A stretch of DNA of 52,459 bases from an uncultured Pseudobutyrivibrio sp. (GTDB lineage: Bacteria > Bacillota > Clostridia > Lachnospirales > Lachnospiraceae). A program made the translations under genes and the position numbers. Shown here in pieces: positions 17,362-26,069 of the stretch (the first letter of the stretch is position 1; the number at the start of each line of letters is the position of its first letter). The stretch covers positions 1 through 52,459 of the forward strand of contig CAMJBT010000015.1 in assembly GCA_946403965.1 (NCBI GenBank). The letters are read 5' to 3'. The notes under the pieces are model-generated. The model made no database searches and was not told the origin of the DNA. It worked only from the letters and a program-made list of their open reading frames with translations.

Positions 17362-18311
17362 TAATTCTTTCCTGTTCTACGGATGTTTGAATCAAGCAGA
17401 CGATTGAATCCCTGCCATGTCAAATTGTTCTCCTCAACATTCTCAAGAGCCTCGTAGATTGTCTCAAGCTTTGCGTCAATATTGTCCGCAAATGAAAGAG
17501 CAATTGCCTCTGCAATAGCTGGCTTCTTTGGTGAGCCAAACTCAAGCTCCCCATGGTGTGAAAGGATACAGTGAATAAGCTCTTTACGCTTTACCTCTGG
17601 GAATCCTTCGATAGTATCAATAGCTCTATCAATCATATTTGCACCAACATAGATGTGCCCAAGGAGCTGGCCCTCATCTGTGTAGTCGTTTCTAGGAAAC
17701 TCTGAAAGCTCACGAACCTTTCCAATATCATGAAAGATTGCAGCTGTAATAAGCAAATCCCTATCCAAAAATGGGTACTGTCTACTAAAATAATCACAGT
17801 TTGTAGCAACTGAAAGTGTATGCTCCAAAAGACCACCTGTGAAACCATGGTGAACAGACTTTGCAGCCGAATGAGACTTGAACGCCTCGATGAAGCTCTT
17901 GTCCTCTACAAAATATTTATTAAGTAATGCTCTCATGTATGGAGCCTTTACTGACTGAATAAGCTTTGTCAAATCAGCCCACATAACATTAACGTCCTTC
18001 TTACTAGAAGGAATATAATCTGAAATCTCGAATTCGCCAGGATTAGCCTTGCGAAGACGCTTTATATTAAACTGTAATGCACCATTCCAGCTAGTGATAT
18101 CACCTGTAACAGTGATGAAATCCAACTCATCATAATCGCTGATACCTTCGGAATCAACATCCCAAATTTTTGCATCAATAGTGCCTGACTTATCACATAG
18201 TGTCAGGGATTCAAACGCCTTTCCATTTTTAGAAATTCCCTGCGACTTTTTCTTGCACAAATATGTCTCTGTGCCTCTGTCTCCCTCTTTGAGAGTGTTA
18301 ATATATTTCAT
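17361..18311 (-). CDS. yhaM: 3'-5' exoribonuclease YhaM-like (OB fold + HD domain)
   Basis: 316 aa. An OB-fold nucleic-acid domain (about 10-100) precedes an HD hydrolase domain with the metal motif FHDIGKVREL and downstream ILSHHGELEFGSP. YhaM trims RNA (and single-stranded DNA) from the 3' end. Length and architecture are typical. GGAG lies 6 nt before the ATG. It is translationally coupled to the rlmD-like gene. A consensus promoter and two short hairpins lie in its leader. Confidence 0.9.
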   Translation of the reverse strand: MKYINTLKEGDRGTETYLCKKKSQGISKNGKAFESLTLCDKSGTIDAKIWDVDSEGISDYDELDFITVTGDITSWNGALQFNIKRLRKANPGEFEISDYIPSSKKDVNVMWADLTKLIQSVKAPYMRALLNKYFVEDKSFIEAFKSHSAAKSVHHGFTGGLLEHTLSVATNCDYFSRQYPFLDRDLLITAAIFHDIGKVRELSEFPRNDYTDEGQLLGHIYVGANMIDRAIDTIEGFPEVKRKELIHCILSHHGELEFGSPKKPAIAEAIALSFADNIDAKLETIYEALENVEENNLTWQGFNRLLDSNIRRTGKN

Positions 18312-18328
18312 TCAATTCTCCATTTCTA

Positions 18329-18357
18329 AGCTCCACAAGGAGCTGCAGCAATGCTGC
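18329..18357 (-). promoter_or_regulatory. Twin hairpins in the yhaM leader
   Basis: Two abutting stem-loops, AGCTCC/GGAGCT (18329-18344) and GCAGC/GCTGC (18345-18357), sit in the short leader between the predicted transcription start (about 18366) and the yhaM RBS. They may stack coaxially. Their role is unknown; RNA stability or autoregulation of the ribonuclease is possible. Confidence 0.5.
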
Positions 18358-18372
18358 CAAAAATCCTTTTTT

Positions 18373-18401
18373 ATTATAAAGTATGACAGAATTATAATCA
18401 A
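18373..18401 (-). promoter_or_regulatory. Promoter of the yhaM-rlmD-MBL unit
   Basis: On the minus strand, -35 TTGATT (18401-18396), 17 nt, then a perfect -10 TATAAT (18378-18373). Confidence 0.75.
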
Positions 18402-18446
18402 TCCTGATGGGAATCCTTTAATTCTTCTTAGGTTCCCATCAGGATT
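18400..18446 (-). promoter_or_regulatory. Perfect 14-bp inverted repeat next to yhaM -35
   Basis: AATCCTGATGGGAA (18400-18413) and its exact complement (18433-18446) enclose a 19-nt loop that itself begins with CCT and ends with AGG. There is no T-run, so it is not a typical terminator. It touches the -35 box and could be an operator or the tail of an RNA structure. Confidence 0.5.
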
Positions 18447-18472
18447 AACTATGATGCTATAATCTACATAAT

Positions 18473-18511
18473 AAAAACAGGACTCAACCTCGAAGGATGA
18501 GTCCTGTTTTT
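18473..18511. terminator. Bidirectional terminator after the membrane-bound GH3 gene
   Basis: A 14-bp perfect stem (18473-18486 with 18498-18511, core ACAGGACTCA/TGAGTCCTGT) is flanked by A- and T-runs. It starts 12 nt past the GH3 stop. Confidence 0.85.
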
Positions 18512-18522
18512 GTGTTTTGGAA

Positions 18523-21456
18523 TTATTCAGCCTCTACTGTAGGCTCAACTTCATTCTTTTTCTTTAAGTATGTCTTGATAGTACGATACTCAAGGAATGC
18601 AATCAGTAGGATTAGAAGTGCATCTACACCGTAGAGAAGTTTAACCCATGTAGGTAAACCTGTGTTTACAGCAGAATCATATGCACGACTGTTTACTACT
18701 GTGTAAAGGATGTTCTTTGAAGCCTGTCTCATTGCGATTACAGATGTAGCAGATGTCTGATCAGTAACTGTTGACTGCTCTGTCTCGTATGTAGCAAGCA
18801 TGAGGTCACAACCGTTTCTAATCATTCTGTCTGAATCCTGATAGCCGTATCCACCGAAGTAGTCTGTCTCTGCAAGACCTCTGAAGCCCCACTCATCACG
18901 AAGTACTGTGTTGAGAAGTGGTGAGCATGCCTCTGCTGGGATTGTACCAATGTTGTTGAATGCAACCATTGTTGCAGCTGGGTTTGCATTCTTAAATGCA
19001 ATTTCAAATGACTTAAGGTAGATTTCACGCATTGACTGCTCGTTGAGCCATGTGCAAAGAAGACCTGTACGGTTTGTTTCCTGGTCGTTTGTTGCAAAGT
19101 GTTTTACGTATGAATATACACCGTGCTCTCTTGCACCCTGTACTGCGTTTGCACACATCCAACCAGCAAGAACGCCATCCTCTGAGTAATACTCAAAGTT
19201 ACGTCCTGCAAATGCAGATCTGTGTGTGTTTGTTGCTGGAGCATACCAGCCTGATACATCCATTTCGTTGGCCATCTTGCCAATTGAATCACCAAAGGCG
19301 TGTGCTAAATCTTTGTTCCATGTGCATGCAATCATTACTGCTGCTGGGAAACCAATTGAACCCTGGCCAGTAAAGTTGTTGTTGATTGAAGCAGGACCAT
19401 CACAATCGTAGGTCATAACCTTTCCAATTGAATCAACTGCTGATGTCTCGTATCCACCAAGTGCGATAAGAGTGTTCATATCTGAAACTGTAAGCTCATC
19501 AAGAAGCTCATCCCACTTAGCATCGTCGTAGTCTAAGCCTCGAAGATCAGCAAGCTTAACACCATTTTTTGCACCTGTAGTAGGCATAACATCTGAGTCA
19601 TTATTGTAGTCCGTTGGGTCATAATTTGTCTCGTTGAAATATGTTGCTTTGAGTTCGTCACCCATTTCGAATGATGTTGGAGCTGCAGTAGCTTCATCGT
19701 AATTAGCAAATCCATCTGTTCTTGAAAGGTATGTAAAATTTTCACCCTTAGCAAAATCAAACTGGTTTGTTGCTGCAACCTGATCTGAGTCACGCTTGTT
19801 TGACTCGTCGTATACTACAGTAGAATCAACTGTTACTGTATCTGTAGCAATTTTGTTGTGTGCGTCTGAATTAATTGAAATCTCATAATCACCTGCTTCA
19901 AGTACATAGCAGCCTTCCCCGTCTGTATCATAAGAAGCCATATCCTCTACTGGGAATGATACTGAAACTGTCTCTGAAGCACCTGGCTCAAGTGATGAAG
20001 TTTTTGCAAACTGAATAAGATTTGCAGCTGACTTCTCAATACCACCGTTTGTATATGGTGGATTATAGTAAACCTCTACTACATCTTTTCCGGCAACATC
20101 GCCAGTATTTGTAACTGTTACATCAAATGAAACTGTCTTGCCATCTGATGTTACATCACCCATTTCCTGAGTAAATGTTGTGTATGATAATCCATATCCG
20201 AATGGATATACAACCTGTGAATCGTAATCAAATTCCATGTTGCCAGCCTGTGCCTCTGCATAGGCTGTCTCATAAAATCTGTAACCAACATAAATACCTT
20301 CTACATAGTTTACAAAAGTAGGATATGACTTTCCGCCTTCAGCAAACATATTTTCTACACCAAACTCATCCATGTTTGTGTAATCGAAATCACCAAAGTT
20401 ATTTGCTGTTGGAGTAGCAAATAAATCTGCAACAAATGTATCTGCTGTCTTACCTGAAGGATTTACCTCGCCTGCAAGAATCTCGCCAAGACCATCGAAT
20501 CCTGTTTGACCAGTACCAGGGCAATAAAGCACTGACTTAATCTGTGGATACTGGTTGACGAAACCAAGTTCCATAGCATTTGCTGAATTTACAACTACAA
20601 CTACTTTATCAAAGTTTGAAGTAACTTCGTCAAGAAGCGCCTGCTCTCTGTTTGAAAGCTCAAGATAAGACTTAGAAGCATCTAAATCATCCTTCTGATC
20701 TGAGTAACGCACTCCAGTTGCTCCAAAGAAGCCAGAGCCATCGTCACTAAATGTTTCTTTACCATCATATGACTGTGGAAGGTCTGCACCTTCTCCGCCA
20801 GAACGAGCGATAAAAAGAATTGCTGTGTCAGAATATTCCTTTGCATCCTTAATGAGGTTGCCATATTCTGAAACCTTTGGCTCAGGAATTGTCCAATCCT
20901 GTCCCATCATGCCAACTGTTGGTCTTTCTGATCTCCAGCCTGTATAAAAATCTACAAGATCCTGATTGTATTCGATACCAGCATCTGAAAGGCCTGTAAG
21001 GAAATCTACTGTTGGATATGATGCTGAAAGAGCACCTGAACCTGTTCCACCGTAGATTGGATTTGTTGAAGACCATCCAAATACATTAACTTTTGTTCCT
21101 TCTGCAAATGGAAGTTCCTTATCGTCATTCTTAAGAAGAACAACACCTTCCTCTGCAATTTCTGTACAGAGATCTTTTGCCTCTGCAATTGATTCTTCTG
21201 AAATTTTTCCACCGCCCATGGCCATGTTTACCATTGAATAAAGTGGTGATAACAATATGTTTGAAACAACGATAACCACTGTCAATAAAAACGCAAGCCA
21301 TGCCTGCTTTCTAATAAAGCCTTTAAGAGGCTTTCTTAATTTCATCACCGCAACTGTGCAGATGATTGCAAGTGCAAGAACAACACCAATTATTATGAGC
21401 TGCACTTTAATCTGTTCGAGGACGGCTAATACGTCCGCAATGTTGATTGATAACAT
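18523..21456 (-). CDS. Membrane-anchored GH3 beta-glucosidase with inverted domain order
   Basis: 977 aa from the ATG at 21456 (AAGGAG 9 nt upstream; an earlier frame start lies in the GC-rich repeat). Two N-terminal membrane helices (about 18-38 and 51-73) are joined by a basic loop. Next comes the GH3 C-terminal sandwich domain (GVVLLKND, YGGTGSGALSAS), then a fibronectin-III-like domain, then the GH3 N-terminal barrel (CDGPASIN, GRNFEYYSEDG, KHFATNDQETNR) with the nucleophile Asp865 in ETDYFGG, and a last membrane helix (about 939-957) with a basic tail. The inverted order is known for some Butyrivibrio and Ruminococcus beta-glucosidases. By the positive-inside rule the catalytic part is extracellular, tethered at both ends. 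Confidence 0.88.
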   Translation of the reverse strand: MLSINIADVLAVLEQIKVQLIIIGVVLALAIICTVAVMKLRKPLKGFIRKQAWLAFLLTVVIVVSNILLSPLYSMVNMAMGGGKISEESIAEAKDLCTEIAEEGVVLLKNDDKELPFAEGTKVNVFGWSSTNPIYGGTGSGALSASYPTVDFLTGLSDAGIEYNQDLVDFYTGWRSERPTVGMMGQDWTIPEPKVSEYGNLIKDAKEYSDTAILFIARSGGEGADLPQSYDGKETFSDDGSGFFGATGVRYSDQKDDLDASKSYLELSNREQALLDEVTSNFDKVVVVVNSANAMELGFVNQYPQIKSVLYCPGTGQTGFDGLGEILAGEVNPSGKTADTFVADLFATPTANNFGDFDYTNMDEFGVENMFAEGGKSYPTFVNYVEGIYVGYRFYETAYAEAQAGNMEFDYDSQVVYPFGYGLSYTTFTQEMGDVTSDGKTVSFDVTVTNTGDVAGKDVVEVYYNPPYTNGGIEKSAANLIQFAKTSSLEPGASETVSVSFPVEDMASYDTDGEGCYVLEAGDYEISINSDAHNKIATDTVTVDSTVVYDESNKRDSDQVAATNQFDFAKGENFTYLSRTDGFANYDEATAAPTSFEMGDELKATYFNETNYDPTDYNNDSDVMPTTGAKNGVKLADLRGLDYDDAKWDELLDELTVSDMNTLIALGGYETSAVDSIGKVMTYDCDGPASINNNFTGQGSIGFPAAVMIACTWNKDLAHAFGDSIGKMANEMDVSGWYAPATNTHRSAFAGRNFEYYSEDGVLAGWMCANAVQGAREHGVYSYVKHFATNDQETNRTGLLCTWLNEQSMREIYLKSFEIAFKNANPAATMVAFNNIGTIPAEACSPLLNTVLRDEWGFRGLAETDYFGGYGYQDSDRMIRNGCDLMLATYETEQSTVTDQTSATSVIAMRQASKNILYTVVNSRAYDSAVNTGLPTWVKLLYGVDALLILLIAFLEYRTIKTYLKKKNEVEPTVEAE

Positions 21457-21484
21457 TCTCTCTTCTCCTTCCATTTTAGAGCCC

Positions 21485-21621
21485 GCTGGTTTTCCTAATC
21501 TTTCAAGCTCCCGCAGGGCACCTCCCATACCTTCGCATGGGCACCCTCCCGCCGGCGTAGGTCCTTCCCATGCTCGGCATGGTGCCTCCCCGCTCGCGCT
21601 TGCTTAGTCTGAGAAACCAGC
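21485..21621. repeat. GC-rich palindromic element
   Basis: About 137 bp bounded by GCTGGTTT (21485-21492) and AAACCAGC (21614-21621), far richer in GC than its surroundings. Inside are nested hairpins such as CCCATGCTCGGCATGG and CCCATACCTTCGCATGGG, and two imperfect direct repeats of about 28 nt. On the minus strand it contains GAGGTGCCCTGC-GGG then AGCTTG, nearly matching the end of the foldback element at 1890-1914. It fills most of the gap between the GtrA-like and membrane GH3 genes. Either a MITE/REP-like repeat or a structured RNA. Confidence 0.65.
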
Positions 21622-21664
21622 TCATCTATAAGCCAAAAGTGATTACACCTTGGATTATCTATAA

Positions 21665-22216
21665 TTATTCGTTTTTGGGGGTTTCTGGAAAGATGATCTT
21701 GTTTACGAAGAAGAAGACCACCATAGAAACGCCTCCGTTAAGTACTGTAGTTCCAATGTTATATACGAATGGAGCTACGAACTTTCCTGCTACTGCAACC
21801 CAAATACAATTGATTGAGTTTACGATGCAGGTGATTAAAATAAATGCAAGTATATACCATGCAATCTGCTTTCCTGCCTTATCGTGATTGCGGAACACCC
21901 AGAGCTTCTGGATTGGGAAATTAATACATTCACCAATAATCATTGCAATCATGTATGCTGTAAAATATGCCAAACCACCATGTGCCTGATCATATCCAAG
22001 AATATTCCACTGAAATGTTTCTCCAGCAATTGTAAGAGGAATGCCTGGCCATCCAAATGAACGGTCTCCTAAAAAAGCAAATGCAGCTGGGAGAAATGTA
22101 AGCAATAAATATTTAAATACTGTAATGGCATTACTTACTATTACAAATAAGCCACCCTCTCGTACCCATTTAGAAACTGCTGGATGTTTCTCTGCAAAAT
22201 TGTTCCAAAAATTCAT
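21665..22216 (-). CDS. GtrA-like membrane protein
   Basis: 183 aa from the ATG at 22216, with TAGGAG 8 nt upstream. Four to five membrane helices; FVIVSNAITVFKYLLL, GECINFPIQKLWVFRNH and the closing helix fit the GtrA family (integral membrane proteins involved in lipid-linked sugar export or surface glycosylation). It begins 20 nt after the stop of the GH3 gene and so is probably co-transcribed with it. An insert between the first two helices (FLGDRSFGWPGIPLTIAGE) is longer than I expect for the family. The link to a beta-glucosidase is unexplained. Confidence 0.72.
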   Translation of the reverse strand: MNFWNNFAEKHPAVSKWVREGGLFVIVSNAITVFKYLLLTFLPAAFAFLGDRSFGWPGIPLTIAGETFQWNILGYDQAHGGLAYFTAYMIAMIIGECINFPIQKLWVFRNHDKAGKQIAWYILAFILITCIVNSINCIWVAVAGKFVAPFVYNIGTTVLNGGVSMVVFFFVNKIIFPETPKNE

Positions 22217-22236
22217 ATCTAAATCTCCTAATACCA

Positions 22237-24597
22237 CTAATTATTCTGACGTAAACGTGCTTCGTACTTCTTATTAGCTCTCTTATTTTTGAAAAAGCCT
22301 ACGATGACGCCACCTAATCCTCGGAAGAAATGTCCGTTAACCATTGTGACAATCGATTCTGTCATTTCACGAGAAACTGCTCCGCCAGTCATCTTGCTCA
22401 TAGCTCTAAAAGGCATGTTGTAGATAAACATAATATTCAAATCTGGAACCCCCTTCTCATTAGACTGATCCAGTTTTTTCTTTAAAATCTTATATACTAA
22501 TCTTGCCAATCCACTCTTAGCATCTTTCATCTGACAGAAAGCGTCGTTTATATCAAGTGGACCAACCTTTTCCTCTGGAAGTGGCTGTGCGTATAGTTTT
22601 TCAAATTCCTCATAGTGAACATTGCGAACCTTTCCAGTCTTGTAGCTTGGAAGTTCATCAATGTTGTATGGCAAATCTGTAATTGTACCTGCCTTCGTGA
22701 TAGAACCTGTCAGCTTAATATCCGCAACACTTGCACCAACATAAATCTGATATTCACCATCTTCAATTTCCCACTTGTTTGATACAGTTGAGAAGTAGCG
22801 GAATGTCTTGTCATCAAATGGAATCTCCACATCTACTGACTCACCCGCTTTGATCCATACCTTCTTAAAGCCCTTAAGCTCCTTCTTTGGACGAATGAGA
22901 CCGGTTTGTTCCTTACCAACATAAAGCTGTGCTATCTCGGCACCATGGCGTTTACCTGTGTTTGTGATTGTAAATTTAACTCCATTATCTGAAACTGTAA
23001 GTGCGCTATACTGGAATGTGGTGTAGCTAAGTCCATAGCCAAATGGGAACTGAACTGCCACTTCAGCAGTATCGTAATAGCGATACCCGATGAATGGCCC
23101 CTCTCTATACTGAAGATTTCTCTTGTCCGTATTTGCATAATTAACAACTGAACAATCCGTATATGCGAATGGGTACGACTCTGAAAGCTTACCAGTTGGT
23201 ATTTCTTTTCCGGTAATAATATCAAGTAAAGCCGAGGCACCTGCCTGCCCTGTAAGGTAACCATGAAGCAACGCTTGAAGTTTTGGGAGCCATGGCATCT
23301 TTACTGATGATCCAGCACTCATTACACCGATGATATGCTTGTTGTAAACTGTAAGTTCTTCAAGCTCCTTTATCTGATACTCAGGCACATCCATCGACAT
23401 TCTATCTCCACCTTCTGACTCTGCAATTTCGTCAAGTCCAAAGAAGAATAAAACAACATCTGCATCCTGAGGATTCTCCACAACTATAAGGTCGTAATTC
23501 TTAATCTGCTCTGCAATTGTCTCAACCTTTGTTGAATTAACCTGTGAACTACCTGACCCCTGATAACGAGGCTTTTCAACGAATGGCCCTCTAAGACAAA
23601 CCTTTGTGCCAGCCTCAATTGGGAGGATATCCTCGTCATTTTTAAGAAGCACTGCAGAATTTACAGCTGCCTTTTTTGCAATTGCATGATGCGCTTCCTT
23701 GTCGAATCCCTTGCCATGATCATTTTCTTTGAAATAAATAGCTGCCTCAATAATAGGAAGAATTGCTCTATCGATTTCCTCTTCAGTGATTCTTCCTTCA
23801 CCTTCTGTAGCAGCCTTGATAAGCTCTCTTGCTGAGTCAAGACCAGGATTTGGCATTTCCACATTAGACTGGCACTTAACTCCAGCCACATGATCATTAC
23901 TAGCTCCCCAATCTGTAACAACAATACCGTCAAATCCCCATTCATTTCTAAGGATATCTACCAACAAGTGTTCATTCTCATTGGCATACTTGCCGTTTAC
24001 TTCGTTGTAGGCAGACATGATTGTCTTTGCCCCACCTTCCTTAACAGCAATTTCAAATGCTGTAAGGTAAATCTCACGAAGTGTACGCTCGTCTACTACA
24101 GCATTCATGGCCATTCTGCGATACTCACGAGAGTTCACTGCAAAATGCTTTGGGCAAGAGTAAACATGTTTACTCTGAATACCTCTTACATAAGAAGCTG
24201 CCATTTTACCGGCCAAAATTGGATCCTCGCTGAAATATTCAAAATTTCTACCACAAAGTGGAGAACGCTTCATGTTGAGACCTGGTCCAAGCAGCACATC
24301 TACATTCTGTGCAACTGCTTCTTCTCCAAGGGCTGCACCAATTTCCTCTCCCAGTGATGGGTCCCAACTGTTTGCTACAGTAGCTGCTGTTGGAAAACAT
24401 GTTGCAGGAAGTGATGCATTAAGTCCCAAATGGTCGCCTGCACCTTCCTGGCGACGCAAACCGTGAGGACCATCGGAAAATGTAATTGACTGAATCCCCA
24501 AACGTTCAATATCACGTGATTCCCATTCATTCTTACCGCTTAAAAGTGCGGCCTTCTCCATTATTGTAAGCTTTGAAATTATTTCTTTAGCATCCAT
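22237..24597 (-). CDS. GH3 beta-glucosidase, canonical domain order, cytoplasmic
   Basis: 786 aa, no signal peptide. The N-terminal barrel has SDGPHGLR, GRNFEYFSEDP and KHFAVNSRE; the nucleophile is Asp229 in VTDWG. The C-terminal sandwich (AVLLKNDEDILPI, RYQGSGSSQVN) follows, then a fibronectin-III-like domain (FGYGLSYTTF onward), then a roughly 100-residue extension (about 690-786) rich in Lys/Arg that is not part of standard GH3. Expected to release glucose, or another beta-linked monosaccharide, from short oligosaccharides taken into the cell. CGGAGG precedes the ATG. Confidence 0.9.
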   Translation of the reverse strand: MDAKEIISKLTIMEKAALLSGKNEWESRDIERLGIQSITFSDGPHGLRRQEGAGDHLGLNASLPATCFPTAATVANSWDPSLGEEIGAALGEEAVAQNVDVLLGPGLNMKRSPLCGRNFEYFSEDPILAGKMAASYVRGIQSKHVYSCPKHFAVNSREYRRMAMNAVVDERTLREIYLTAFEIAVKEGGAKTIMSAYNEVNGKYANENEHLLVDILRNEWGFDGIVVTDWGASNDHVAGVKCQSNVEMPNPGLDSARELIKAATEGEGRITEEEIDRAILPIIEAAIYFKENDHGKGFDKEAHHAIAKKAAVNSAVLLKNDEDILPIEAGTKVCLRGPFVEKPRYQGSGSSQVNSTKVETIAEQIKNYDLIVVENPQDADVVLFFFGLDEIAESEGGDRMSMDVPEYQIKELEELTVYNKHIIGVMSAGSSVKMPWLPKLQALLHGYLTGQAGASALLDIITGKEIPTGKLSESYPFAYTDCSVVNYANTDKRNLQYREGPFIGYRYYDTAEVAVQFPFGYGLSYTTFQYSALTVSDNGVKFTITNTGKRHGAEIAQLYVGKEQTGLIRPKKELKGFKKVWIKAGESVDVEIPFDDKTFRYFSTVSNKWEIEDGEYQIYVGASVADIKLTGSITKAGTITDLPYNIDELPSYKTGKVRNVHYEEFEKLYAQPLPEEKVGPLDINDAFCQMKDAKSGLARLVYKILKKKLDQSNEKGVPDLNIMFIYNMPFRAMSKMTGGAVSREMTESIVTMVNGHFFRGLGGVIVGFFKNKRANKKYEARLRQNN

Positions 24598-24639
24598 AGT
24601 AATCCTCCGTTTTCTGTATATTAATTTATCACTAGGCAG

Positions 24640-24667
24640 AAAAAAAAGTTGTCCCGAAGGACAACTT
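24640..24667 (-). terminator. Terminator after histidine kinase gene
   Basis: AAGTTGTCC (24646-24654) pairs with GGACAACTT (24659-24667) around CGAA, followed on the minus strand by eight T. It ends the two-component operon. Confidence 0.88.
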
Positions 24668-24701
24668 GTCGTTTTTTCATGATAACTTGCATTTGATACA
24701 G

Positions 24702-26060
24702 CTAGTTTTTATTTGCCAATATAATCTTTACTTTGAACCAGCCATCTTCGAAGCTACAATTCATTGCGCCACCATACTTTTCAGCTACCTGTGAAATGGA
24801 TTTGAGGCCAAAGCCATGCTTTACGTTATCTTTTTTTGTAGTCTTTGGAAGATTACCATTTTTGAATAATCCCCTCTTTTCATTCTTTCTAAGTCTTACA
24901 TTTGAGCTTTCAGAATAGTTTTCACACTCCACTATAATAAATTGATTACGAGAACGGACAGAGAGTGTGATAAGCCGTTTGTCTTTCTCCTCAACCTGTT
25001 GTGAAGCTTCTATGGCATTATCAAGGATATTACCAAAGAGAGAACAAATATCCTTCACATGGATATCCGATAATAAATCACCGTCCACCATGGCATTTAA
25101 GGTAATATTTTTCTTTTGGCACTGAAGACTTTTTGTAGTGAGAATAACATCAAGAACCTTATTTCCCGTATTCATAAAAGATTCCTGAATGGCAATTGCC
25201 TGCTCCATGTCCTCAAGCACCTCTGCGCGTCGAGCAGGATCATCCTCGTTCTTTAATGCCATGACATAGTGTTTCATGTCATGCATTTCTTTTCGAAGAG
25301 CTTCTGAATTATCTACAGCAAGCTTGTACTGTTCGTACTGTTTTTGAAACAGCTGATTAATGGCCGTACTTTCATTTTTTAAAGCCATTTCGTTTCGACG
25401 TCCCATTTCTGTCATCAACATCAGCATTCCTCCGAAATCAACCAAAGTCCTGACATATAGCATGTTCTCTGTAGCAGAAAATGGTGTTCTTGTATTTACG
25501 AAGCTGATATTTGAAATAATAAAAGCACCAACACCTGTTATTACAACGCTGACCAATTCCTTTGTGGTAATGTTTAAATTTCTATTTGGTGCTATATTCA
25601 CACGTTCCACATTAAAATAAATACTGTAAGTACATAGGTACACAATGAGCATTACACATAAAGATGCAATGAAAGATTCCTTGTGTCCAAAACGTACCAA
25701 CCAAACATATAGCTGCTTGTATAGACTGGCTGCAAACTCTGCCAAAACAAAGGCATGAATTGTAAGAACACCGCAATCTTTTGGCTTGATATCAAGCACC
25801 AAATACAAGGCAAGATATATCAATCCAACTGCTGCAACCATTGATATAATCCATAATGATAATGGAAGAATTCCTGCAACCCATTGAAAGGCAACTTGAA
25901 TAATCAACACAGCTACGCATTGTCCCACAAAGGTTTTGCCATGATATTTCCTCTTGTAAATATTAAAATACACAAAAACCGCCAGCCATTCGGCAAGGGC
26001 GGTAAATAATCTAGGTGTGTCCTGTAAATTAACAGGATTTAGAAATTCGATATAATCCAT
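24702..26060 (-). CDS. Sensor histidine kinase, AgrC-like GHKL type
   Basis: 452 aa. The first ~205 residues hold six or seven membrane helices. A coiled segment leads to the phosphoacceptor region MHDMKHYVMAL, and the C-terminal GHKL ATPase domain has an N box DICSLFGNILDNAIEAS and a G box KHGFGLKSI. This is the HPK10 class that senses peptides or other small extracellular signals. AAGGGG precedes the ATG, 9 nt after the response-regulator stop. No agrB/agrD-like peptide gene is present nearby, so the signal may be encoded elsewhere. Confidence 0.9.
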   Translation of the reverse strand: MDYIEFLNPVNLQDTPRLFTALAEWLAVFVYFNIYKRKYHGKTFVGQCVAVLIIQVAFQWVAGILPLSLWIISMVAAVGLIYLALYLVLDIKPKDCGVLTIHAFVLAEFAASLYKQLYVWLVRFGHKESFIASLCVMLIVYLCTYSIYFNVERVNIAPNRNLNITTKELVSVVITGVGAFIISNISFVNTRTPFSATENMLYVRTLVDFGGMLMLMTEMGRRNEMALKNESTAINQLFQKQYEQYKLAVDNSEALRKEMHDMKHYVMALKNEDDPARRAEVLEDMEQAIAIQESFMNTGNKVLDVILTTKSLQCQKKNITLNAMVDGDLLSDIHVKDICSLFGNILDNAIEASQQVEEKDKRLITLSVRSRNQFIIVECENYSESSNVRLRKNEKRGLFKNGNLPKTTKKDNVKHGFGLKSISQVAEKYGGAMNCSFEDGWFKVKIILANKN

Positions 26061-26069
26061 TTTGTCCCC

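Noticed and set aside
18523-21456. Inverted domain order of the GH3 protein as a sign of misassembly or rearrangement
   Set aside because: The frame is continuous, the domain joints are clean and the same order is known from related beta-glucosidases.
23890-24357. 155-codon frame antisense to the cytoplasmic GH3 gene
   Set aside because: No RBS, no recognisable motif, and GH3 catalytic motifs are intact on the other strand.
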